A DNA stretch of 40,680 nt, from assembly GCA_017621845.1 (NCBI GenBank), contig JAGASI010000006.1, positions 1 to 40,680 of the forward strand, read 5' to 3'. Origin of the DNA: Muribaculaceae bacterium (lineage in GTDB: Bacteria > Bacteroidota > Bacteroidia > Bacteroidales > Muribaculaceae). Below, piece after piece: positions 1 to 8,035 of this stretch. Both the position numbers and the translations under genes were made by a program. The first letter of the stretch is position 1; each line of letters starts with the position of its first letter. Below the pieces are notes generated by a model. That model searched no databases and was not told the DNA's origin. It saw nothing but the letters and a program-made list of their open reading frames with translations.

Positions 1-50
1 ATTGGTCAATACAAGTTTAGCAAATAATCGTTATAGCCTACAAATTATTT

Positions 51-110
51 ACACTCCAAGATATTAAAGATGATAAGATAATCCTTTATATCCTTAATAT
101 CTTGGAGTGT
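51..110. terminator. Large hairpin, probable bidirectional terminator
   Basis: A perfect 17-bp inverted repeat (arms 51-67 and 94-110, ACACTCCAAGATATTAA and its complement) encloses a 26-nt loop and is followed by TATTATTAT. It most likely ends a gene lying left of the window. Because the arms are perfect it could act in either direction. Confidence 0.65.
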
Positions 111-190
111 TATTATTATCGTCTTGGATGTGCCGGGAGTTCTACTGACCCGTTTTTTCTGGCTTCATCATTGTGTTGCCTCTAATTTGT

Positions 191-218
191 GCCTAAGATT
201 GTCTTAGGCTATTTTTTT
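191..218 (+). terminator. Intrinsic terminator
   Basis: GCCTAAG (191-197), a 5-nt loop and CTTAGGC (203-209) are followed by TATTTTTTT, a standard rho-independent terminator. It lies 80 nt beyond the larger hairpin at 51-110. It either backs up that terminator or ends a short transcript from 110-190, where no promoter is visible. Apart from these two hairpins and the promoter at 256-287, nothing else is seen in positions 1-324. Confidence 0.7.
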
Positions 219-255
219 GTTATAAATTATTTGAGCGCATAATTTATGCTCATTA

Positions 256-287
256 TTTTTATAAATGGGAACAAAGTCGTATCTTTG
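256..287 (+). promoter_or_regulatory. Promoter of the WG-repeat protein gene
   Basis: TATCTTTG at 280-287 is a perfect match to the Bacteroidetes -7 consensus TAnnTTTG. A TTTT block lies 19-20 nt upstream where the -33 TTTG is expected. Transcription would begin near 294, leaving a leader of about 30 nt before the ATG at 325. Confidence 0.6.
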
Positions 288-324
288 AGCGCGTTAGTAA
301 ATTACACTTTATAACAATAGAGAT

Positions 325-3195
325 ATGAGACTACGACTGAAACCAATTACTGTTGCATTAGCTTTGTTGCCAACGATCAGTGTGCTTGATTTGCCGGCCT
401 CATCTTTCTCCATTCCGGTCGAGGTTACCGGTAGTATGGCTGAACCAAATGGGAACAAGGAGGCTCACGCTATATATACCATAAAATCCAATTATAGGAG
501 GATTGACGTGTTCTCGGCAAAGAACACTCAATCTCATTTTGTTATTGGCGAGCTTAAGTCGGGTGAAACTTTTCAGGTGTTATCGGATGATGGCACTTGG
601 GCTAAGATAACGTTCCGTGGCCGTGATGCCTATGTCAAGTCGATGCTGATTGAAAGCAAGGGACTGAACTCCGGTGATACCCTGGCTCGACCAACATCCA
701 AGGCCCCGGTCAAGCCTCAGCAGGGAGCCAATCCAGGCACTACCAAGGCCAGGGGACAATTGGACAATGTTAGCCCGACCAAAGAAGCCGGCCTCACTGC
801 CGAGCAGTTGGTTAAAATGGCTGAGGAAGGTGTCGTGATGCCTCATTTGACAAGGAAAACGCGCTTTATAAAGCGCGTGGTTAATAATTATGCTAATGTT
901 TCAACTCCCTCAGAGGGTATTTTTACTTTATCGGAATATAATCGGCAACTCGGGTATTCAAGCTACTTCAGTTTTTTTACTGTTCACGGAGAATACCTGT
1001 ATGCTGCCGAATGGCTGTCATCGGGAGAGAACCCTCGATTTGACAGCGGAGCCGCTATCGCCAAAACCGGCAAAAAAAATGAAGCCGGCAAGCAGCCTCT
1101 GTATATCCTCTATGCTGATGGCTCTGTGCGCGAACTACCGGTCTCTATCACCGAGGCTACCCAATTTTATGATGGAGTGGCCAAGGTGGAATATTCCGAG
1201 GGCCGCAATAAGGGAGTGTACTACATTAATACCATGGGCGAAAAAATATTGCCGTCCTTGGCTATGGATTATACTTACCAGAACAAAATGGATATGACCA
1301 TAAAAGGTGGTGCGCGCTATCTCAAGGATGGGCGTCGAGCCTATTATGACAATATAAAGCGCCGGTGGGGTTACCTTGACCGGGAAGGGAAAGTGGTGTT
1401 GCCCCCGATATATGTCGAGGTAAGAGACTTTGCCAATGGGTATGCGCTGGTAATCAGTAAAGGGCAGGATGGTGAATATCCTGTATTTATTGATATTGAA
1501 GGGAAGGAAATAGTCAGGCCGCCGGTCAGCGCCTCAAGATTGATGTACGTTAAAAACATCAGCGATATTTCTGATGGGATGTTTGTCGATTATTCCAAAT
1601 CCACTTACTACAATCTACAAGGCAAAGCGCTTAACACGTATGCCATGGCGACTAAATTTTTCGATGGTTACGCCTTTGTTACACCTTCGGACAATGAATA
1701 TTTTACAGCAATAAATAATCATTTCACGCCACAGCGTCTGATGCCACTGAAATATATTCACCAATCAGTAGAAAGCGCTTTTGAGTATTCCGGCTCCGGG
1801 GTGGTAACTGTCGATAACGATAAAGTTTTCACTGCCGACGGGCATTTGGTTATGGTTGCCGGATCAGCTTATCCCCGCAATGGGAAAGTGGGCAAATTCT
1901 CTGATGATGGTTATGCCACGTTTGAAGCTACTCTTGAGATGGATAATAACAGCAGGACTTATTATGGCATCACTAATATTTATGGAGATGCTACCGTAGT
2001 ATTTTGTAATAATCCGGGCAATATTGACAGGGGAAATTTGCCTGAACCGGTAGAACCGCCTGTAGTGGATGACCCTCCGGGTTATGACGATCCACCGGGA
2101 GAAGAAGATCCTCCCCGGGGGCCAAAACAGGTGAATACGGTGACCTATGATATAGAAGTTATCGCTGTCCCTGCTGAAGCTGCTGTGGCCACCGGTTCCG
2201 GTCAATATAAATATGGCACTAAGGTGAAAATTGGTGGAGAAATCAACAAGGGATGGTTGCTTTCGGGAATAGAAAACGTGAACCCCATCACTCTTGTTGG
2301 CAAAGGGTCGGATTATGAAGTGCGTGGCAACGGACAACTCAAGTTACTATTTGTAAAGGAAGAAGACCTGACAGCCGGAAAAGGTGCTTTTGAGGGTGTT
2401 CTCTCGGTTGCCAAGTTAAACGGACAGATTATGGAGGCTCCCAATATGACTGTATATCTTGAAATGAGTCCCGACAACAGCTATAGCTCACCTTACGGTG
2501 CCAACACAGCCGGTGTATTGACAGTAATAAATAATCCTGAAGAAGTACTGAAAGGTCAGTTGCGCAGTGGCGGCAAACCTAAGGAAGGTTCACTTGTGAC
2601 ATTTAACTACTTCCCCGTTCCCATGAAGGTCCAAGGTGTCAGTCGTGGTGATGACGGTCGGCAATGGCTTGTTTTTGACGGCGGTAGCAATATTATGGCC
2701 AATACAAGAATTATTTCTGCCGGAGCCAAGTCCGCTCAGGTTAATTCTTTTGAGGCTCTGATGTTTAACTTCATGTTTTTGTTTGACAATGTAGACAATG
2801 TACAGTTGACTCCGGCCCATTATAGAGTAGAGATGAAAGAAATAGATTCATCGACAGGAGCATTTACCTTTGGTGAATTACAGAGGTTATCGCCCTATGG
2901 ATGGGTCCCCGGTGGTGATAAGCGTGTGACTTCGGTCCAACGAGGTTTCTTTGTGACCAAACATGATCCGGGTCTCCCGGCCGACTACCTGACCGGAGTG
3001 AGAATGTCACCCACAGATGCGGGACGCCGATTACAATGGACACCTCCCACCGGGTTTTACCATGACCCATCGACTGCCGAGACGGTAGCAAAGAATTTAG
3101 GTGAAAAATTCCGTAGCTTCACCAGTCAATACGATATTATGAAGAATGTAAATATACATACGGTAAATGAAGCATTGGACCGACTATTCAAATAG
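325..3195 (+). CDS. Exported SH3-like / WG-repeat protein with divergent InlB-type repeat
   Basis: This 956-residue protein begins with a basic then hydrophobic segment (residues 1-28) that looks like a signal peptide. Residues about 49-110 resemble a bacterial SH3-like domain (SxYRRIDVFSAK...DGTWAKI...YVKS). Residues about 190-560 carry loosely repeated WG-type units; the clearest is near 345-380, with RRWGYLDREGK followed by VVLPPIYVEV. A linker rich in Pro, Asp and Glu (about 573-602) leads to a segment at about 605-675 that looks like a divergent InlB B-repeat (TYDIEVIAVPAEAA...GSGQYKYGTKVKI). The C-terminal 280 residues are not recognised. SH3-like and WG repeats usually bind peptides or cell-wall material, so a surface or periplasmic binding role is likely, but no enzyme motif is seen. 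It has its own promoter and terminator and therefore appears monocistronic. Confidence 0.85.
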   Translation: MRLRLKPITVALALLPTISVLDLPASSFSIPVEVTGSMAEPNGNKEAHAIYTIKSNYRRIDVFSAKNTQSHFVIGELKSGETFQVLSDDGTWAKITFRGRDAYVKSMLIESKGLNSGDTLARPTSKAPVKPQQGANPGTTKARGQLDNVSPTKEAGLTAEQLVKMAEEGVVMPHLTRKTRFIKRVVNNYANVSTPSEGIFTLSEYNRQLGYSSYFSFFTVHGEYLYAAEWLSSGENPRFDSGAAIAKTGKKNEAGKQPLYILYADGSVRELPVSITEATQFYDGVAKVEYSEGRNKGVYYINTMGEKILPSLAMDYTYQNKMDMTIKGGARYLKDGRRAYYDNIKRRWGYLDREGKVVLPPIYVEVRDFANGYALVISKGQDGEYPVFIDIEGKEIVRPPVSASRLMYVKNISDISDGMFVDYSKSTYYNLQGKALNTYAMATKFFDGYAFVTPSDNEYFTAINNHFTPQRLMPLKYIHQSVESAFEYSGSGVVTVDNDKVFTADGHLVMVAGSAYPRNGKVGKFSDDGYATFEATLEMDNNSRTYYGITNIYGDATVVFCNNPGNIDRGNLPEPVEPPVVDDPPGYDDPPGEEDPPRGPKQVNTVTYDIEVIAVPAEAAVATGSGQYKYGTKVKIGGEINKGWLLSGIENVNPITLVGKGSDYEVRGNGQLKLLFVKEEDLTAGKGAFEGVLSVAKLNGQIMEAPNMTVYLEMSPDNSYSSPYGANTAGVLTVINNPEEVLKGQLRSGGKPKEGSLVTFNYFPVPMKVQGVSRGDDGRQWLVFDGGSNIMANTRIISAGAKSAQVNSFEALMFNFMFLFDNVDNVQLTPAHYRVEMKEIDSSTGAFTFGELQRLSPYGWVPGGDKRVTSVQRGFFVTKHDPGLPADYLTGVRMSPTDAGRRLQWTPPTGFYHDPSTAETVAKNLGEKFRSFTSQYDIMKNVNIHTVNEALDRLFK

Positions 3196-3238
3196 TAGCC
3201 CCGTCCTGGTACTTTAATCTTCAGAATGATGAAAATTT

Positions 3239-3280
3239 ACGTCTGCCGGAATATAATGTATGCCCGGCAGACGTGTTTTT
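3239..3280 (+). terminator. Intrinsic terminator of the WG-repeat gene
   Basis: Arms ACGTCTGCCGG (3239-3249) and CCGGCAGACGT (3264-3274) form an 11-bp GC-rich stem with a 14-nt loop, followed by GTTTTTATT. It lies 44 nt after the stop codon of the upstream gene. Confidence 0.85.
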
Positions 3281-3509
3281 ATTAACCTGTGCCTGCTTAT
3301 CTTTCTTTATGGAAAATATCCTATGCTTAGTCTTATAATGAAGATTATCAGAGAGACGATTTGCGGGATGTTAATTATTTATTCCAATACATTACAAGGG
3401 CTTGGAGCGTCGAAAGTATAAATAGGTAAATGTATATCATTCAGCATATATTATATTATGACGTTAAAATAAATGATATTTCAGGGGACGGTGATTTTTT
3501 AACTGATAA
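3281..3509. other. AT-rich intergenic stretch, nothing recognised
   Basis: There is no open frame of convincing length, no TAnnTTTG promoter element and no strong hairpin here. It separates the terminator of the WG-repeat gene from the glnN promoter. Confidence 0.5.
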
Positions 3510-3541
3510 TTTGGTGGGGATAGATTTTTGGACTAATTTTG
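3510..3541 (+). promoter_or_regulatory. Promoter of glnN
   Basis: TTTG (3510-3513), a 20-nt spacer and TAATTTTG (3534-3541) match the Bacteroidetes -33/-7 consensus in both elements and spacing. Transcription should start near 3548, giving glnN an unusually long leader of roughly 208 nt. Confidence 0.75.
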
Positions 3542-3547
3542 TGGCAT

Positions 3548-3755
3548 GAAAACAAGGACCACATTGTCCATGGTATATTGTCTGAATGGCGCGAGTCGAC
3601 GTGTCGGCTCGGTCGGTGTCAACTTCTCACTGAAAACACATTATTATAATTATATAAGCACCGGTTGGTCTGATAAGGAGCGACGCGGTGACTCGTGTCG
3701 TGGGTGTGACACATCATCAATAAGTAAATTTATTATCTAACCAATAAGTACAGTT
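3548..3755 (+). promoter_or_regulatory. Structured leader of glnN
   Basis: The predicted untranslated leader contains a strong hairpin, CGAGTCGA (3592-3599) with TCGGCTCG (3604-3611): 8 bp with one G-U pair and a 4-nt loop. A second, smaller hairpin is GTGTC (3695-3699) with GACAC (3708-3712), 44 nt before the start codon. CGAGTC (3592-3597) is also fully complementary to GACTCG (3690-3695), so the two hairpins could compete with a long-range pairing. No poly-T follows either hairpin, so an effect on translation or RNA stability is more likely than termination. No known riboswitch class was recognised. Confidence 0.4.
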
Positions 3756-5942
3756 ATGTCATCATTGAGATTTAAGGTTGTTCAAGAAGCGTTTGACCGC
3801 AAGGCTGTGGAAGTCAAGTTGCCCGCTGAACGACCTGAGGTTTATTATGCATCAGCCGTGTTTAATCGTCGCAGTATGTTTGAGTATCTGCCTCGCGACA
3901 CTTACGACCAACTGATTCAGGCAATCACAGAGAAAAAACCTATCTCGCGTGAAGTTGCCGATGAGGTTGCTGAAGGTATGAAGCGCTGGGCTATTGATCA
4001 TGGCGCTCGTCATTATACCCATTGGTTCCATCCACTGACCGATGGTACGGCCGAGAAACATGATGCCTTTATCGAGCACGATGGCAAGGGTGGCGTAATT
4101 GAGAAATTTACCGGCAAGCTCCTGGTGCAACAAGAGCCCGATGCATCATCGTTTCCCAATGGCGGTATCCGCAATACCTTTGAGGCTCGTGGCTACTCGG
4201 CATGGGATATATCCTCGCCGGCATTTATCGTAGATGGCACCCTGTGTATCCCTACCATTTTTATATCCTATACCGGTGAGTCCCTTGACTATAAGACCCC
4301 ATTGCTGAGAGCGCTTAATGCTGTCGATGAGGCTGCCACTAAGGTCGCACGATACTTTGACCCCGAGGTAAAACATGTGACATCGTTCCTTGGCTGGGAA
4401 CAAGAATACTTTCTGGTTGATGAGGCTCTATATAGCGCGCGTCCCGACTTGCTGATGACCGGTCGTACTCTCATGGGTCACGAGAGTCCTAAAAACCAGC
4501 AACTCGAGGATCATTATTTTGGAGCAATACCCAGCCGTGTCGAAGCGTTCATGCTCGATCTTGAGATTGAGTGTCACCGTCTGGGTATTCCGGCCAAGAC
4601 GCGTCACAATGAGGTCGCTCCAAATCAGTTTGAGTTGGCCCCAATTTATGAAGAGACCAATCTTGCCAATGATCATAACCTACTGTTGATGTCATTGATG
4701 TCAGAAGTTGCCCGCCGTCATAATTTCCGTGTGCTTCTTCACGAAAAACCATTTAAAGGAGTTAACGGCTCGGGCAAACATAACAACTGGTCATTGGGAA
4801 CAGACCGCGGTGTACAACTCTTTGCTCCGGGGCGCACCCCAGAACAAAACCTTCAGTTCATAACCTTTATCGCCAATGTGATGAAGGCTGTGCACACTCA
4901 CAATGCTCTACTCAAAGCATCAATCATGTCGGCAACCAACGCCCATCGCCTTGGTGCCAACGAGGCGCCACCGGCCATAATATCTATATTTACCGGGACA
5001 CAACTTGCTAATGTCCTTGACCGTATAGCCAATGCCGATGACGCCACACTTCAGGACCTCGCCCACCGCGAGAGCGTCTCTATGGGCCTGGCTCAGATTC
5101 CTGAACTGCTTTTGGACAATACCGACCGCAACCGCACCTCGCCATTTGCTTTCACCGGTAACCGATTTGAATTTCGTGCCATCGGTTCGAGTGCCAACTG
5201 TGCTTCGGCTATGATTGCTCTTAATGCAGCTGTTGCCGACCAACTTAATAACTTCCACGCTGAGGTTGAAAAAAGACTTGCCGAGGGAATGTCACTGAAC
5301 AATGCCCTGCTTGCCGAAGTAAAGAAAATCCTGCGTGAGTCCGAAGCTATACACTTTGATGGCAATGGATACTCCGACCGTTGGATTGAGGAAGCACAGC
5401 GTCGCGGTCTTGACTGCGAGACATCGGCACCCAAGATTTTTGATGCCTATCTCAGTAATCAGTCTATCGAAATGTTTGGTCGCACCAAGGTATTCACCCC
5501 CATAGAGTTGAAAGCACGCAATGAGGTCAAGTGGGAAATGTATACCAAAAAAATTCAGATTGAGGCACGTGTACTTGGTGATCTTGCTCTCAACCACATT
5601 GTTCCCGTGGCTACACGTTATCAATCGATGCTGGTTGACAATCTGGTCAAACTGCGTACTCTATTTGGCGATGACGAACAAATCAGTGCCCAGGACCTTG
5701 AGACCATACAGCATATATCGGAACATGTAACAGCTATCAAGGCCGAAGTACAGGCTATGGTGGATGCACGCAAACAGGCCAACGCCATTGATGATAATGA
5801 GCGTGACAAAGCTATAGCCTATCACGACAATGTGGCTCCTCACATGGAAACTATACGTTATCATATTGACAAACTCGAGTTGATGGTTGATAACGAGATG
5901 TGGCCATTACCTAAATATCGCGAACTTTTATTCATACGATAA
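3756..5942 (+). CDS. glnN: Type III glutamine synthetase (GSIII)
   Basis: The 728-residue product forms glutamine from glutamate, ammonia and ATP, and its length is normal for the GSIII class typical of Bacteroidetes. The N-terminal GSIII-specific region includes FNRRSMFEYL and NGGIRNTFEARGYSAWD. The catalytic domain shows GWEQEYFLVD, RHNEVAPNQFE (residues 283-293), KPFKGVNGSGKHNNWS (331-346) and NRTSPFAFTGNRFEFRAIGS, which carry the metal, ATP and glutamate ligands of the family. The C-terminal 150 residues are the helical extension of GSIII. The ATG at 3756 gives the expected MSSLRFKVVQEAFDRK start. It is the first gene of a two-gene operon with a PurF-like amidotransferase. The long leader suggests post-transcriptional control, probably by nitrogen status (inference). 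Confidence 0.97.
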   Translation: MSSLRFKVVQEAFDRKAVEVKLPAERPEVYYASAVFNRRSMFEYLPRDTYDQLIQAITEKKPISREVADEVAEGMKRWAIDHGARHYTHWFHPLTDGTAEKHDAFIEHDGKGGVIEKFTGKLLVQQEPDASSFPNGGIRNTFEARGYSAWDISSPAFIVDGTLCIPTIFISYTGESLDYKTPLLRALNAVDEAATKVARYFDPEVKHVTSFLGWEQEYFLVDEALYSARPDLLMTGRTLMGHESPKNQQLEDHYFGAIPSRVEAFMLDLEIECHRLGIPAKTRHNEVAPNQFELAPIYEETNLANDHNLLLMSLMSEVARRHNFRVLLHEKPFKGVNGSGKHNNWSLGTDRGVQLFAPGRTPEQNLQFITFIANVMKAVHTHNALLKASIMSATNAHRLGANEAPPAIISIFTGTQLANVLDRIANADDATLQDLAHRESVSMGLAQIPELLLDNTDRNRTSPFAFTGNRFEFRAIGSSANCASAMIALNAAVADQLNNFHAEVEKRLAEGMSLNNALLAEVKKILRESEAIHFDGNGYSDRWIEEAQRRGLDCETSAPKIFDAYLSNQSIEMFGRTKVFTPIELKARNEVKWEMYTKKIQIEARVLGDLALNHIVPVATRYQSMLVDNLVKLRTLFGDDEQISAQDLETIQHISEHVTAIKAEVQAMVDARKQANAIDDNERDKAIAYHDNVAPHMETIRYHIDKLELMVDNEMWPLPKYRELLFIR

Positions 5943-5948
5943 CTTTCT

Positions 5949-7832
5949 GTGGAACAACTCAAGCATGAATGTGGTATAGCACTCATACGTCTGCGCAAAC
6001 CACTCGAATATTATAAAGAAAAATACGGCACTTACACCTGGGGTCTCGACAAGCTGTATTTGTTGATGGAAAAGCAGCACAACCGCGGTCAGGAAGCCGC
6101 CGGTGTTGGAGTCGTCAAGCTTAACTCGCCTGCGGGGCACGAATATATATTCCGCGAGCGTGCTCTGGGATCCGACGCTATACAGACGATCTTCAGCAAT
6201 ATACATGCTGGCATCCATGCCGAGGACCTGGAGGGCTCTCCCCAAGATATCAACGACTATGTGCCGTTTATAGGTCAGATATATATGGGCCATCTGAGAT
6301 ATTCTACTACCGGTCGCTCGGGAATGGGGTATGTCCACCCCTTCCTGCGTCGCAATAACTGGCGACCACGTAACCTTATGCTCTGTGGCAACTTCAACAT
6401 GACTAATGTCGATGAGATATTTAATAGCATCATAGCCCAGGGACAGCATCCTCGTTTCTATAGTGATACCACCATCTTGCTCGAACAGATAGGGTATGCT
6501 TTGGATAAAGAAAATCATCGCCTGTATCGTAATTTCCGCACACGCTTTACCGAGCCTCAGCTTGGACAGACTATCGAGGATAACATAGATATGTCGAGGG
6601 TGTTAAGGAGTACGGCACCATCTTGGGACGGCGGTTTTGTGATATGTGGCGCGACAGGGTCAGGTGACATGTTTGCGCTGAGAGACCGTCATGGCATACG
6701 CCCGGCGTTCTACTATGTCGACGACGAGGTGATTGTCGTGGCATCGGAGCGTCCTGTAATCCAGACAGCCTTTAATGTACCGCGAGCATCGGTCAAAGAA
6801 CTTGAGCCGGGCGAAGCTGTCATTGTGGGCAAGTATGGCCAGTTTGCGGTCAAACACATTCTTCCCGAAGGTCAGATAAAGAAGTGCTCGTTTGAACGTA
6901 TATACTTCTCACGAGGCAGTGATGCTGATATTTATCGCGAGCGCAAGGCTCTCGGCTCGACTCTTGCTCCCGAGCTTGCCCGGCGTGTCGACTATGATTT
7001 TGATCACACTGTCTTCTCGTTTATCCCCAATACTGCCGAGGTCGCCCATTTGGGACTTATTCAAGGACTTGAAGATATTCTCTCTGAACGCTCCCGAGCT
7101 GAGCTTAAGGAAGGATGTATCAATGGCACCCTTACCCCTGAGCAAGTCGAGAAAATTACTAATCGACGCGTCCGTAACGAGAAACTTGTCATCAAGGATA
7201 TCAAACTACGCACATTTATTGCTGAAGGTGAGTCGCGCAACGACCTTGCCGCCCACGTCTATGATGTTACATATGGCATTGTCGAAAACAATGTCGACAC
7301 TCTCGTGGCAATTGATGATTCAATCGTGAGAGGTACCACTCTTAAACAGTCGATACTGCGCATCCTCGACCGACTGCATCCCAAGCGCATTATCATTGTG
7401 TCATCGTCACCCCAGGTGAGGTATCCCGACTGTTATGGCATCGACATGAGCCGTATGGCTGAATTTTGTGCATTCCGTGCCGCTGTAGCGTTGCTTAAAG
7501 AAGATGGTCGCGAGGATATCCTTGATAAGACTTATAAAGACTGTCTTGCCCAGCTACAACTTCCCGCCTCTGAGCAGGTCAATGCTGTCAAACAGATATA
7601 TGAGCCATTTACCCAGCGTCAGATTTCAGAAAAGATTGCTGAGATGCTTACACCCAAGGGTATCAATGCCGAGGTACAGATTCTGTACCAGAGTATCGAA
7701 GGCCTGCATCAAGCCGTTCCCAATCACACCGGTGACTGGTACTTTACCGGTGATTATCCAACGCCCGGAGGTACAGCCCTGGTCAACCGCGCCTACGTCA
7801 ACTTCTACGAGGGCAACACCCTCGCCCGCTGA
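5949..7832 (+). CDS. Amidophosphoribosyltransferase (PurF) family protein, long Bacteroidetes form
   Basis: The 627-residue protein starts at GTG 5949, 6 nt after the glnN stop, so the two genes should be cotranscribed. Residues 1-7 look like a short propeptide before the Ntn nucleophile Cys8 (HECGIAL). The glutaminase domain keeps HLRYSTTG (115-122) and CGNFN (146-150). The phosphoribosyltransferase half keeps the PRPP loop IDDSIVRGTT (455-464) and PDCYGIDMSRM. Classical PurF has 450-500 residues. The extra length lies partly around residues 370-420, just before RTFI (421-424), where PurF has its flexible KNRYxGR loop; here that loop is enlarged and reads KDIKLR. It is annotated as amidophosphoribosyltransferase by homology. 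The altered loop leaves open whether it makes phosphoribosylamine or carries out a related ammonia transfer. Confidence 0.88.
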   Translation: MEQLKHECGIALIRLRKPLEYYKEKYGTYTWGLDKLYLLMEKQHNRGQEAAGVGVVKLNSPAGHEYIFRERALGSDAIQTIFSNIHAGIHAEDLEGSPQDINDYVPFIGQIYMGHLRYSTTGRSGMGYVHPFLRRNNWRPRNLMLCGNFNMTNVDEIFNSIIAQGQHPRFYSDTTILLEQIGYALDKENHRLYRNFRTRFTEPQLGQTIEDNIDMSRVLRSTAPSWDGGFVICGATGSGDMFALRDRHGIRPAFYYVDDEVIVVASERPVIQTAFNVPRASVKELEPGEAVIVGKYGQFAVKHILPEGQIKKCSFERIYFSRGSDADIYRERKALGSTLAPELARRVDYDFDHTVFSFIPNTAEVAHLGLIQGLEDILSERSRAELKEGCINGTLTPEQVEKITNRRVRNEKLVIKDIKLRTFIAEGESRNDLAAHVYDVTYGIVENNVDTLVAIDDSIVRGTTLKQSILRILDRLHPKRIIIVSSSPQVRYPDCYGIDMSRMAEFCAFRAAVALLKEDGREDILDKTYKDCLAQLQLPASEQVNAVKQIYEPFTQRQISEKIAEMLTPKGINAEVQILYQSIEGLHQAVPNHTGDWYFTGDYPTPGGTALVNRAYVNFYEGNTLAR

Positions 7833-7838
7833 TAAATA

Positions 7839-7937
7839 CCGGGAACACACCGCTCCCGGGACCGCAAAACTCCCGCTTTGCGGCGAAGATAAAAAAGCTC
7901 CTGCTTGCCGAGTAACTCCTCGCAAAGCAGGAGCTTT
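7839..7937 (+). terminator. Three tandem hairpins closing the glnN operon
   Basis: Three hairpins follow the stop codon closely: CCGGGA (7839-7844) with TCCCGG (7854-7859); CCGCAAA (7862-7868) with TTTGCGG (7877-7883); and a perfect 13-bp stem AAAGCTCCTGCTT (7894-7906) with AAGCAGGAGCTTT (7925-7937), whose loop can pair further. No long T run follows. Together they probably end transcription or protect the 3' end of the mRNA. Confidence 0.65.
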
Positions 7938-7982
7938 GCGTTCCCAGAGTGTGCTGATGGAGTAAATTGTCCTTTTGGACGA

Positions 7983-8018
7983 TTTTTTGAAATAATATTT
8001 TTTTTTGAAATAATATTT
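7983..8018 (+). repeat. Perfect 18-bp tandem duplication upstream of the 6S-like RNA
   Basis: TTTTTTGAAATAATATTT occurs at 7983-8000 and again, identically and without a gap, at 8001-8018. It lies immediately before the -7 element at 8022-8029, and each copy carries a TTTG (7986-7989 and 8004-8007). The duplication therefore changes the number and spacing of possible -33 elements and of the A/T tract. Confidence 0.9.
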
Positions 8019-8029
8019 AAATAATTTTG
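8004..8029 (+). promoter_or_regulatory. Promoter of the 6S-like RNA
   Basis: TAATTTTG at 8022-8029 matches TAnnTTTG. The nearest TTTG (8004-8007) leaves a spacer of only 14 nt and the other (7986-7989) leaves 32 nt, so the -33 assignment is unclear. The strong AT tract may compensate. Transcription would begin near 8036. Confidence 0.55.
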
Positions 8030-8035
8030 CATTGT

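Noticed and set aside
3546..3740. 64-codon plus-strand frame in the glnN leader
   Set aside because: Its ATG coincides with the predicted transcription start and the peptide has no signal peptide or family resemblance. It is kept only as a possible leader peptide within the leader finding.
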